This document shows, piece after piece, positions 44,065 to 52,662 of a stretch of 64,000 bases of DNA. The stretch is from Stutzerimonas balearica DSM 6083. GTDB lineage: Bacteria; Pseudomonadota; Gammaproteobacteria; Pseudomonadales; Pseudomonadaceae. The stretch lies in assembly GCF_000818015.1 (NCBI RefSeq), contig NZ_CP007511.1, positions 62,001 through 126,000 of the forward strand, written 5' to 3'. The position numbers and the translations under genes were made by a program. Position 1 is the stretch's first letter, and every line of letters begins with the position of its first letter. Below the pieces are notes generated by a model. That model had not been told where the DNA came from, made no database searches, and worked only from the letters and a program-made list of their open reading frames with translations.

Positions 44065-44917
44065 GCCGCGGCCCGACCGAGGCGTAGCCCTGGCGGTAGC
44101 TGGGGTACTTCGGCTGCCAGCCCAGCGCCCGTGCCCGCGCGTTGCTGCAGCGCTTGCTGCCGGCGCGACGGCTCATGCGCTGGTCGGCCCAATGGCTGAC
44201 GCCCATGCGCTCGCGCAGCCAATCGACCACCTCGTGCAACGGCGCCGGTTCGTCGTCGACCCCCAGGTAGCAGGGCGCCAGCGCGGTGCCGGCGGCATCG
44301 GCCAGCAGCAGATGCGCGAGCAGGCCGGCGGCATCGTCGCGGTGCAGCCGGTTGCTGTACTGCGGCGGCTCGCGGTCGACCTGCAGGCCGGCGCGGATCT
44401 GGTTCTGCAACCAGGGCCGTGCCGGATCGTAGAGCCCGGCCAGGCGCACCACGGTGCCCGGCAGCCCGGCGCCGAGGGCCAGGCGTTCGGCCTCGAGCAT
44501 CACCTGGCCGGTGTAGCCGGTCGGCTCGGTGGCCGACTCCTCGTCGACCCATTCACCGGCGCTCTGCCCGTAGACCCCGGTGCTGGAAACGAACAGCAGC
44601 CGCCGCGGCCGCTGGCCGCGTGCGTCCAGCCAGCCGAGCACGTGGCGCAGGCCGTCGACATAAGCCTGGCGATAGCCGGCCTCGTCGTGCTGGTTGGCCG
44701 AGGCGGCGTAGACCAGGTAGTCCAGCTCGCCGTTGGGCCAGGCACGTGGGCAGGCCTCGCTGTTGAGGTCGCCCTTGACCGGCAGGATCGGCACTGGCAG
44801 ATCCGCCGCCTGCCGTCTGAGCCCGTAGACCCGCCAGCCCGCCGCGCTCAGGCGCATGCCCAGCCGACATCCCAGATCGCCGCAGCCGGCGATCAAAACG
44901 GAGCAACGCTTACCCAT
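44057..44917 (-). CDS. NAD(P)-binding SDR-like protein (YeeZ-type)
   Basis: A 286-residue Rossmann-fold protein with the dinucleotide motif IAGCGDLGCRLG at the N-terminus and an extended SDR pattern (LFVSSTGVYGQSAGEWVDEES, then YTGQVMLEAERL, where the Tyr of the usual YxxxK has no Lys four residues on). Residues TVVRLAGLYDPAR follow. This fits the YeeZ/YlbE-like group of epimerase-related proteins of unknown substrate. The missing Lys may mean it is not a classical dehydrogenase. The gene is divergent from oxyR. Confidence 0.85.
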   Translation of the reverse strand: MGKRCSVLIAGCGDLGCRLGMRLSAAGWRVYGLRRQAADLPVPILPVKGDLNSEACPRAWPNGELDYLVYAASANQHDEAGYRQAYVDGLRHVLGWLDARGQRPRRLLFVSSTGVYGQSAGEWVDEESATEPTGYTGQVMLEAERLALGAGLPGTVVRLAGLYDPARPWLQNQIRAGLQVDREPPQYSNRLHRDDAAGLLAHLLLADAAGTALAPCYLGVDDEPAPLHEVVDWLRERMGVSHWADQRMSRRAGSKRCSNARARALGWQPKYPSYRQGYASVGPRRD

Positions 44918-45020
44918 GGTCCTACGCTCCCTGTTGCTGGCTACCTGCGAGCCCGATTGAAAGTGTAATGCCGCGCGCCGGTTTCGTATGGCCGAAGATT
45001 CCGTGCAGCTGGCGTGCCAG

Positions 45021-45049
45021 TTGGTTCGTTGCAAAGCAAAGGCTATGCT
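45021..45049 (+). promoter_or_regulatory. putative sigma-70 promoter of oxyR
   Basis: TTGGTT (45021-45026) and TATGCT (45044-45049) are separated by 17 bases and end 27 bases before the oxyR ATG. The match is moderate. OxyR often represses itself from this region, but I cannot define an operator. Confidence 0.4.
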
Positions 45050-45075
45050 TGGCGGCAACCTGATGGACGTTGACT

Positions 45076-45996
45076 ATGACCCTGACCGAACTGCGCTATA
45101 TCGTCACCCTTGCCCAGGAACAGCATTTCGGCCGCGCCGCCGAGCGCTGCCATGTCAGCCAGCCGACACTGTCGGTGGGCGTGAAGAAGCTCGAGGACGA
45201 GCTCGGCGTGCTGATCTTCGAGCGCACCAAGAGTGCCGTGCGCCTGACGCCGGTGGGCGAGGGCATCGTGACCCAGGCGCAGAAGGTGCTCGAGCAGGCG
45301 CAGAGCATCCGCGAGCTGGCGCAGGTCGGCAAGAACCAGCTGGCCGCGCCGCTCAAGGTCGGCGCCATCTACACCGTCGGTCCCTACATGTTCCCGCACC
45401 TGATCCCGCAGCTGCACCGCGTGGCGCCGGACATGCCGCTGTACATCGAAGAGAACTTCACCCACATCCTGCGCGACAAGCTGCGTACCGGCGAGCTCGA
45501 CGCGATCATCATCGCGCTGCCGTTCCAGGAAGCCGACGTGCTGACCAAGCCGCTCTACGACGAGCCGTTCTACGTGCTGATGCCGGCCGACCATCCGTGG
45601 ACGGCAAAAAAGACCATCGACGCCGAGATGCTCAACGACAAGAGCCTGCTGCTGCTCGGCGAGGGCCACTGCTTCCGCGATCAGGTGCTCGAAGCCTGCC
45701 CGACCACGCGCAAGGGCGAGGCGGCCAGCCACACCACGGTCGAATCCAGTTCGCTGGAGACCATCCGCCACATGGTCGCTTCCGGGCTCGGCGTGTCGAT
45801 CCTGCCGCTGTCGGCGGTCGAGAGCCATCACTACGCGCCCGGGGTGCTGGAGGTGCGGCCGATGACGCCGCCGGCGCCGTTCCGCACCGTCGCCATCGCC
45901 TGGCGCGCCAGCTTCCCGCGGCCCAAGGCGATCGAGGTGCTCGCCGACTCCATCCGCCTGTGCTCGGTCGCCAAGCCGCCCGTGATCAACGCCTGA
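45076..45996 (+). CDS. oxyR: LysR-type peroxide sensor OxyR
   Basis: A 306-residue transcription factor. The N-terminal winged helix-turn-helix spans 1-60 (HFGRAAERCHVSQPTLSVGVKKLEDELG). The redox cysteines C199 (GEGHCFRDQ) and C208 (LEACP) match E. coli numbering, so peroxide sensing by disulfide formation is expected. The start at MTLTEL was preferred to a TTG two codons upstream. Activates catalase, alkyl hydroperoxide reductase and related genes. recG follows four bases after its stop, as in other pseudomonads. Confidence 0.96.
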   Translation: MTLTELRYIVTLAQEQHFGRAAERCHVSQPTLSVGVKKLEDELGVLIFERTKSAVRLTPVGEGIVTQAQKVLEQAQSIRELAQVGKNQLAAPLKVGAIYTVGPYMFPHLIPQLHRVAPDMPLYIEENFTHILRDKLRTGELDAIIIALPFQEADVLTKPLYDEPFYVLMPADHPWTAKKTIDAEMLNDKSLLLLGEGHCFRDQVLEACPTTRKGEAASHTTVESSSLETIRHMVASGLGVSILPLSAVESHHYAPGVLEVRPMTPPAPFRTVAIAWRASFPRPKAIEVLADSIRLCSVAKPPVINA

Positions 45997-46000
45997 GCCG

Positions 46001-48073
46001 ATGAGCGAACTGGCGGCGGTGCCGGTCACCGCGCTCAAGGGTGTCGGCGCGGCGCTGGCCGAGAAACTCGCGCGGGTCGGCCTGGAAACCCTGCAGGACC
46101 TGCTGTTCCATCTACCGCTGCGCTACCAGGATCGCACCCGCGTGGTGCCGATCGGCTCGCTGCGCCCGGGGCAGGACGCGGTGATCGAAGGCATCGTCGC
46201 CGGCGCCGACATCGTCATGGGCCGTCGGCGCAGCCTGCTGGTGCGCCTGCAGGATGGCAGCGGCACGCTGAGCCTGCGCTTCTATCACTTCAGCAACGCG
46301 CAGAAGGAAGCCATGAAGCGCGGCACCCAGCTGCGCTGCTATGGCGAGGCGCGCCCCGGGGCCTCGGGGCTGGAGATCTATCACCCCGAGTACCGCGCGC
46401 TGACGAACGATCCGGCGCCGGTCGAGCAGACCCTGACGCCGATCTACCCGACCACCGAGGGCCTGACCCAGCAGCGTTTGCGCCAGCTCACCGGGCAGGC
46501 GCTGGCGCGACTCGGCCCGCACAGCCTGCCTGACTGGCTGCCGGCCGAGCTGGCGCGTGAACACCGCCTCGGCGCGCTCGACGAGGCGATTCGCTACCTG
46601 CACCGACCGCCGCCGGACGCCGACCTTGAGGAACTCGCCGAGGGCCGTCACTGGGCGCAGCACCGGCTGGCCTTCGAGGAGCTGCTGACCCATCAGCTGT
46701 CGTTGCAGCGCCTGCGCGAGCGGGTGCGCGCCCAGCAGGCACCAGCGCTGCCACCGGCGAAAGCCTTGCCGCAGCGCTTTCTCGCCAACCTCGGTTTCGC
46801 CCCCACCGGCGCGCAGCAGCGCGTCGGCGCCGAGATCGCCTATGACCTGGCCCAGCACGAGCCGATGCTGCGCCTGGTGCAGGGCGACGTCGGCGCCGGC
46901 AAGACCGTGGTCGCCGCCCTCGCCGCCCTGCAGGCGCTGGAAGCCGGTTACCAGGTGGCGCTGATGGCGCCCACGGAAATCCTCGCCGAGCAGCACTTTC
47001 TCAACTTCAGCAAGTGGCTCGAACCGCTCGGCATCGAGGTCGCCTGGCTGGCCGGCAAGCTCAAGGGCAAGGCCCGCGCCGCGGCGCTGGAGCAGATCGC
47101 CGGCGGCTGCCCGATGGTGGTCGGCACCCATGCGCTATTCCAGGACGAGGTGGTGTTCAAGCGCCTGGCCTTGGTGATCATCGACGAGCAGCACCGCTTC
47201 GGCGTGCAGCAGCGCCTGGCCCTGCGCCAGAAGGGCATCGACGGCCGGCTCTGCCCGCATCAGCTGATCATGACCGCCACGCCTATTCCGCGCACCCTGG
47301 CGATGAGCGCCTATGCCGATCTGGACACCTCGATCCTCGACGAGCTGCCGCCCGGGCGGACCCCGGTCAATACCCTGGTGATCGCCGACAGCCGCCGGCT
47401 GGAAGTTATCGAGCGGGTGCGCGCCGCCTGCCGCGAGGGCCGTCAGGCCTACTGGGTCTGCACGTTGATCGAGGAGTCCGAGGAGCTCACCTGCCAGGCC
47501 GCGCAGACCACCTTCGAGGAACTCTCGGCCGCGCTCGGCGAGCTGGCCGTCGGATTGATCCACGGCCGCATGAAGCCGGCCGAGAAGGCCGCGGTGATGG
47601 AGCGCTTCAAGGCCGGCGAACTGCAGCTACTGGTCGCTACCACGGTGATCGAGGTCGGCGTGGACGTGCCCAACGCCAGCCTGATGATCATCGAGAATCC
47701 CGAGCGCCTCGGCCTGGCCCAGCTGCACCAGCTGCGCGGACGGGTCGGGCGTGGCAGCGCGGCGAGCCACTGCGTGCTGCTCTACCACGCTCCGCTGTCG
47801 CAGATGGGCCGCGAGCGCCTGGCGATCATGCGCGAGACCACCGATGGCTTCATCATTGCCGAAAAGGACCTGGAGCTGCGTGGCCCCGGCGAGATGCTCG
47901 GCACCCGCCAGACCGGTCTGTTGCAGTTCAAGGTCGCCGACCTGATGCGCGACGCCGACCTGCTGCCGGCCGTGCGCGACGCGGCGCAGACCTTGCTGGC
48001 GCGCTGGCCGCAGCATGTCAGCCCGTTGCTCGAGCGCTGGCTGCGTCATGGCCAGGAGTACGGCCAGGTCTGA
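46001..48073 (+). CDS. recG: ATP-dependent DNA helicase RecG
   Basis: A 690-residue double-stranded DNA translocase that reverses stalled forks and branch-migrates Holliday junctions. An N-terminal wedge/OB domain (to ~200) is followed by the helicase core: Walker A GDVGAGKT, MAPTEILAEQH, the DEQH box (IIDEQHRFGVQQR), TATPIPRTLAMS, and the C-terminal lobe VATTVIEVGVDVPNASLM and HQLRGRVGRG. Length matches the family. It begins four bases after oxyR, so the two share a transcript. Confidence 0.97.
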   Translation: MSELAAVPVTALKGVGAALAEKLARVGLETLQDLLFHLPLRYQDRTRVVPIGSLRPGQDAVIEGIVAGADIVMGRRRSLLVRLQDGSGTLSLRFYHFSNAQKEAMKRGTQLRCYGEARPGASGLEIYHPEYRALTNDPAPVEQTLTPIYPTTEGLTQQRLRQLTGQALARLGPHSLPDWLPAELAREHRLGALDEAIRYLHRPPPDADLEELAEGRHWAQHRLAFEELLTHQLSLQRLRERVRAQQAPALPPAKALPQRFLANLGFAPTGAQQRVGAEIAYDLAQHEPMLRLVQGDVGAGKTVVAALAALQALEAGYQVALMAPTEILAEQHFLNFSKWLEPLGIEVAWLAGKLKGKARAAALEQIAGGCPMVVGTHALFQDEVVFKRLALVIIDEQHRFGVQQRLALRQKGIDGRLCPHQLIMTATPIPRTLAMSAYADLDTSILDELPPGRTPVNTLVIADSRRLEVIERVRAACREGRQAYWVCTLIEESEELTCQAAQTTFEELSAALGELAVGLIHGRMKPAEKAAVMERFKAGELQLLVATTVIEVGVDVPNASLMIIENPERLGLAQLHQLRGRVGRGSAASHCVLLYHAPLSQMGRERLAIMRETTDGFIIAEKDLELRGPGEMLGTRQTGLLQFKVADLMRDADLLPAVRDAAQTLLARWPQHVSPLLERWLRHGQEYGQV

Positions 48074-48148
48074 CAAACCATCCGTCGGAACGAGGTTCCG
48101 CCAGGTGCGTTTGGCTATACTGCGGGCATTCTCTCGACGGACCCCTCT

Positions 48149-49546
48149 ATGAACGCAGCTGTTTCGAACGAGTCCCCCGCCGAACTGTCCGCCTCCATTC
48201 GCAAGCTTCTCGACGACCTCGGTCTGGCCTATCGGCTGCACACCGAGCGCAGCGGGTTCGCCGCGCTGCGCCGCGTGCAGGCCGTGCTGCTCGAAGATGC
48301 CATCGGCTTGATGCTGGTGCTGTTTCCACAGGATCACCTGCTCGATCTGGCGCGCCTGACCGAGCTGACCGGCCGGCAGCTGGTGGCGGTCAAGCCCGAA
48401 CGCCTGGCGCGCCTGCTCGGCAAGCACGAGCTGAGCAGTGCGCCGGCGCTGCCGCCGCTGACCGGCTCGCCGTGTCTGTATGAACAGCGCCTGCTGGAGC
48501 AGCCGCGGCTGCTTCTGGAAACCGGCCAGCCCGGTTTCTGGCTGGAAGTGGAGAACGACGCCTTCCGCCGGCTGGTCGACCGCTGCAGTGCCGGCAGCTT
48601 CAGCGTGGCGCTGCAGCAGATCCGCCCGAATCTCGATCGCCCGGATGACGACCGCGCCGAGATCACCCAGGCCGTGCAGAGCTTTACTGCCCGGCGCATC
48701 CAGCAGCGCCTGGAGCAGACCATCGAGATCCCGCCGCTGCCGCATACCGCGCAGCGCATCATCAAGCTGCGGGTGATGCCCGAGGCCACGGTGGACGACA
48801 TCACTGGCGTGGTCGAGACCGACCCGGCGCTGGCGGCGCAGGTGATCAGCTGGGCGGCGTCGCCCTACTACGCGGCGCCCGGGAAGATTCGCTCGGTCGA
48901 GGACGCCATCGTGCGCGTGCTCGGCTTCGACCTGGTGATCAACCTGGCGCTGGGCCTGGCCCTGGGCAAGACCCTGAGCCTGCCCAAGGACCATCCGCAG
49001 CAGGCCACGCCCTACTGGCACCAGGCGATCTACACCGCCGCGGTGATCGAGGGGCTGACCCGGCTGATCCCGCGCGAACGGCGCCCCGAACCCGGCCTGA
49101 GCTACCTGTCGGGGCTGCTGCACAACTTCGGTTATCTGGTGCTGGCGCATGTATTTCCGCCGCATTTCTCGCTGCTGTGCCGGCACCTGGAAGTCAACCC
49201 GCACCTGCACCATTCGCTCGTCGAGCACCACCTGCTGGGCATTACCCGCGAGCAGATCGGCGCCTGGCTGATGCGCTACTGGGGCATGCCGGTGGAACTG
49301 GCCAACGCCTTGCGCTTCCAGGCCGACCCGAACTACCAGGGCAAGGATTTCGCCTATGCCAACCTGGTCTGCCTGGCGGTGCGCCTGCTGCGCAACCGCG
49401 GGATTGGCGAGGGGCCGCAGGAGCCGATTCCGCCGGGCCTGTTCGAGCGCCTGGAAATCCGTCCGGACAAGGCCGAGGAAGCGGTGACCCGGGTGCTCAA
49501 CGCCGAGGCAGCCCTGCGCGCCCTGGCCCGGCAATTCCCCCACTGA
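48149..49546 (+). CDS. YbaK-like plus HDOD domain protein
   Basis: A 465-residue cytoplasmic protein. Residues ~10-150 resemble the aminoacyl-tRNA deacylase (YbaK/ProX) fold, with LPPLTGSPCLYEQRLLEQP near the end. Residues ~185-400 form an HDOD domain (EIPPLPHTAQRIIKLRVMPEATVDDITGVVETDPALAAQVISWA, AIVRVLGFDLVINLALGLALG, LSGLLHNFGYLVL). HDOD proteins act in signalling and stress control without nuclease activity. A TATACT -10-like hexamer at 48116-48121 precedes it by 27 bases. It converges on a GGDEF-EAL gene across a strong hairpin. Confidence 0.85.
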   Translation: MNAAVSNESPAELSASIRKLLDDLGLAYRLHTERSGFAALRRVQAVLLEDAIGLMLVLFPQDHLLDLARLTELTGRQLVAVKPERLARLLGKHELSSAPALPPLTGSPCLYEQRLLEQPRLLLETGQPGFWLEVENDAFRRLVDRCSAGSFSVALQQIRPNLDRPDDDRAEITQAVQSFTARRIQQRLEQTIEIPPLPHTAQRIIKLRVMPEATVDDITGVVETDPALAAQVISWAASPYYAAPGKIRSVEDAIVRVLGFDLVINLALGLALGKTLSLPKDHPQQATPYWHQAIYTAAVIEGLTRLIPRERRPEPGLSYLSGLLHNFGYLVLAHVFPPHFSLLCRHLEVNPHLHHSLVEHHLLGITREQIGAWLMRYWGMPVELANALRFQADPNYQGKDFAYANLVCLAVRLLRNRGIGEGPQEPIPPGLFERLEIRPDKAEEAVTRVLNAEAALRALARQFPH

Positions 49547-49550
49547 GTCG

Positions 49551-49574
49551 GGCGGCTCCCGCCCGGGAGCCGCC
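49551..49574. terminator. bidirectional hairpin between convergent genes
   Basis: GGCGGCTCCC-GCCC-GGGAGCCGCC is a perfect 10-bp stem with a 4-base loop, lying between the stops of the HDOD and GGDEF-EAL genes. There is no T-run on either side, so it may block RNA decay or act as a weak terminator in both directions. Confidence 0.5.
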
Positions 49575-49597
49575 TGCCACCCGCGCCGTGAGCGGAG

Positions 49598-52450
49598 CTA
49601 GCGCAGCAGCGTGACGAAGCGCTCGGCCGGCACTGGCGCGCTGATCAGGTAGCCCTGCATCTCGTCGCAGCGCTGGGCGCGAATGAACGCCAGCTGCGCC
49701 TCGGTTTCCACCCCCTCGGCGACCACCTTCAGTTCCAGGCTGTGAACCATGGCGATGATGGCCCGAACGATGGCGGCGTCTTCGCTGGAATGTTCCAGCT
49801 CGGCGACGAACGAGCGGTCGACCTTCACATAGTCGACCGGGAAGCGCTTGAGGTAGCTGAGCGACGAATAGCCGGTTCCGAAGTCGTCGATGGCCATCTT
49901 CACCCCCAGCGCGCGCAGCTGGCGGCAGATGCCGATGGCGCCGTCGACATCGTCAAGCAGCTGACTTTCGGTCAGCTCCAGTTCCAGCCGCTCGGCCGGC
50001 AGGCCGGTCTCTTCGAGCACCTGACGCACCAGCGTGATGAAGTTGCCCTGGCGCAGCTGCTTGACCGAGAGGTTCACCGATACGCGGATGTCCGCCACGC
50101 CCTGCAGGCGCCACTGCGCGGCCTGCCGACAGGCCTCGCGCAGGACGAATTCGCCCAGCGGGATGATCAGGCCGGTCTCCTCGGCCAGCGAGATGAACTG
50201 CCCGGGCGGCACCAGGCCCTGTTCAGGGTGGCGCCAGCGCACCAGGGCCTCGGCGGCATCGATGCGGTCGTTCGTCAGGTTCAGGCGCGGCTGGTAGAAC
50301 ACCTCCAGCTGCTGCTCGACCAGCGCCTTGCGCAGCTGGTTCTCCAGGCGCAGCAATTCCAGACTGCTGTCCTGCTGGCGCTCGGTGAAGAACTGCAGGG
50401 TATTGCCGCCCAGGTGCTTGGCCTGCTGCATGGCCATGTTCGCCTGGCGCAGCAGGCTGGCCGGCTCGCGGGCGTTCTCGGGCATCAGGCTGATGCCGAC
50501 CGAGGCGCTGAGCACCAGCTCCTGGCCGTCGATGATGGTCGGTTTGCGGATACGCGCCAGCAGGCGGCTGCCCAGGTAGGCGAGGTTTGACAGGCTGCCG
50601 TAGGACTCGATCAGCACGACGAATTCATCGCCGGACAGGCGGGCAATGGTGTCGGCGTCGGAAAAGGTCTGAGCCAGGCGGCGCGACATTTCGCGCAGCA
50701 GCGAGTCGGCGGCCTCGTGGCCAAGGCTGTCGTTGAGGATCTTGAAGCGGTCCAGGTCGACGAACAGCACCGCAAGATGGCGGCCGGTCTGGCGGGCGCG
50801 CTGACAGGCCTCGTGCAGGCGCTCCTTGAGCAGGCTGCGATTGGCCAGGCCGGTCAGATCGTCGTACAGCGTCAGGTAGCGCAGGCGCTCCTCGGCCTGC
50901 CGGCGCATGGTCAGGTCGGAAAGGAAGCCGACCACATGGCTGACCTCGCCACCGGCCCCATGCACGCGGCGCAACTGCACCCAGAGCGGGTAGGTCTCGC
51001 CGTTCTTGCGCGCTTCGGTCAGCTCGCCCTGCCACTGGTCGTCGCGCTCCAGCGACTCGCGCATCAGGCTGTACTGGCGTTGCGATTCCACCGAGCTGGC
51101 CAGCAGCGCCACGCTGCGGCCGAGCAGTTCGTCGCGGGTAAAGCCGGAGAGTTCGCAGCAGGCATCGTTGATCGCCAGGATGCGGTAGCGCGCATCCATG
51201 ATCACCATGCCCTCGGCGGCAGCCTCGAACACGGTGGCCGCCAGGCGCTGCTGTTCGGCCTGCTGGTGCAGCGCACTGATGTCCCGCCGGGTGCCGATCA
51301 TGCGCAGGGCGCGGCCGTTGTCGGCGCGCTGGATGACCCGGCCGCGGTCCTCGATCCACAGGCATTCGCCATCATGGGTGATGGCGCGGTACTCGACCAC
51401 GTACTGCTCGGTCTCGCCCTTCAGGTGCGCGATGAGCGTGGCACGCACCCGGGGCAGGTCGTCCGGGTGGATGTCCGGCAGCGGCTCGTCGTGGGCGCGC
51501 TGGTCGTCGCGGGCGAACACCACTTCCAGGCGGGTATGCAGCACCTTGGCATGCGCCAGGTCCCAGTCCCACAGGCCGAGTTCGCTGGCGTCGAGCGCCA
51601 AGTTCAGGCGCGCCTCGCTCTCGCGCAGCTCGTCCGCCACCTCGGCCAGTTCACGGGTGCGCTGGGCGACACGCTGTTCGAGTTCATCGTAGGCCTGGCG
51701 CAGCTGGCGTTCGGCGTTGCGGCGTTGCTCGACTTCGCGGGCAAGCTCGGCGTTGAGTTGTTCGGCGCGCTGCGCGGCACTGCCCAGGCGCTCGATGAGG
51801 ATCAGCTTCTGCAGGCGCTGCTGCAGGCTGTCGCCGATCAGGCGGCTTATCTGCCAGGCGGTCAGGCTGAGCGCGGCGAGGACGATGATGGCCAGCACGC
51901 CCCAGCCGCGTTGCAGCACTTCGTCGCTGAACAGCAGGAACAGCCCGGACGGCAGCAGGCAGGGCACGGCGAAGCTGAGGAAGGCCGGCAGGCTGACGCC
52001 ATAGGCGACGCTGGTGTACACCACCACCGAGCCGATCAGCCCGTACAGCGTGGCTTGCTGGAGAAAGGCCTCGCTGGGCACCAGGGCGATGATGGCGTAG
52101 GCCAGGCTGACGGCCGAAACCGCACTGCCGAGCAAGAAGCGCCAGTACCAGCCGGGCTCGCGCTGCCGGTCGGCGCCTGCCTGGTCGAAGGCCGAGGCCT
52201 GCTGTAGCCAGACCAGGGCGAGGCTGACCATCCATAGCGCCCAGACGCCGAGCCGGCCGGTGCCGGCGTCCGGCCAGAGCAGCAGCACGCAGGCCAGGCT
52301 GGTCAGCAACAGCAGCAGATTGGGAATGCGCGAGCCGCGGTAGAGCAGACGAACGCGCTCGACATCGTGACTGCCCGGCTCCGCCTCCGTGCGTTCGGGG
52401 CTGGCAGGCAGTCGAGAGGCCTTGTAGGCGGCGCGAGCGGAATCGGTCAT
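49598..52450 (-). CDS. membrane PAS-GGDEF-EAL cyclic-di-GMP protein
   Basis: A 950-residue protein. Residues ~40-215 hold about six TM helices, followed by a coiled coil (~225-290), two PAS/PAC regions (~300-550), a GGDEF domain and an EAL domain. The cyclase motif reads SGDEF (RLSGDEFVVL), and the usual upstream I-site arginine is replaced by Ser. The phosphodiesterase catalytic set looks complete: EALVRWRHP, the Asn of VSVNLSV, LELELTES, AIDDFGTGYSSL, VDYVKVDRSF and VVAEGVET. It may degrade, make, or do both. The start at MTDSARA avoids a low-complexity upstream frame. Confidence 0.9.
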   Translation of the reverse strand: MTDSARAAYKASRLPASPERTEAEPGSHDVERVRLLYRGSRIPNLLLLLTSLACVLLLWPDAGTGRLGVWALWMVSLALVWLQQASAFDQAGADRQREPGWYWRFLLGSAVSAVSLAYAIIALVPSEAFLQQATLYGLIGSVVVYTSVAYGVSLPAFLSFAVPCLLPSGLFLLFSDEVLQRGWGVLAIIVLAALSLTAWQISRLIGDSLQQRLQKLILIERLGSAAQRAEQLNAELAREVEQRRNAERQLRQAYDELEQRVAQRTRELAEVADELRESEARLNLALDASELGLWDWDLAHAKVLHTRLEVVFARDDQRAHDEPLPDIHPDDLPRVRATLIAHLKGETEQYVVEYRAITHDGECLWIEDRGRVIQRADNGRALRMIGTRRDISALHQQAEQQRLAATVFEAAAEGMVIMDARYRILAINDACCELSGFTRDELLGRSVALLASSVESQRQYSLMRESLERDDQWQGELTEARKNGETYPLWVQLRRVHGAGGEVSHVVGFLSDLTMRRQAEERLRYLTLYDDLTGLANRSLLKERLHEACQRARQTGRHLAVLFVDLDRFKILNDSLGHEAADSLLREMSRRLAQTFSDADTIARLSGDEFVVLIESYGSLSNLAYLGSRLLARIRKPTIIDGQELVLSASVGISLMPENAREPASLLRQANMAMQQAKHLGGNTLQFFTERQQDSSLELLRLENQLRKALVEQQLEVFYQPRLNLTNDRIDAAEALVRWRHPEQGLVPPGQFISLAEETGLIIPLGEFVLREACRQAAQWRLQGVADIRVSVNLSVKQLRQGNFITLVRQVLEETGLPAERLELELTESQLLDDVDGAIGICRQLRALGVKMAIDDFGTGYSSLSYLKRFPVDYVKVDRSFVAELEHSSEDAAIVRAIIAMVHSLELKVVAEGVETEAQLAFIRAQRCDEMQGYLISAPVPAERFVTLLR

Positions 52451-52662
52451 CGGTTGTTCTTGTACTACTTGTCCGAAGCGGTCGAGGTGCGATTGCTCGC
52501 CGATAATGGCACGTTGATAGCGAGAGTCATACCCTCTTGATCGGCCGGTTCCTGCCTTCGCTGGAGCGCGCTCCGACCGACGGCAGGTGCCGGCGTGCCT
52601 GCCGTGCCGCTCGGCGGGCCGGCAGGCGAGCGCGGCGCGGGCATTTCCCATAGAATGCCGTG

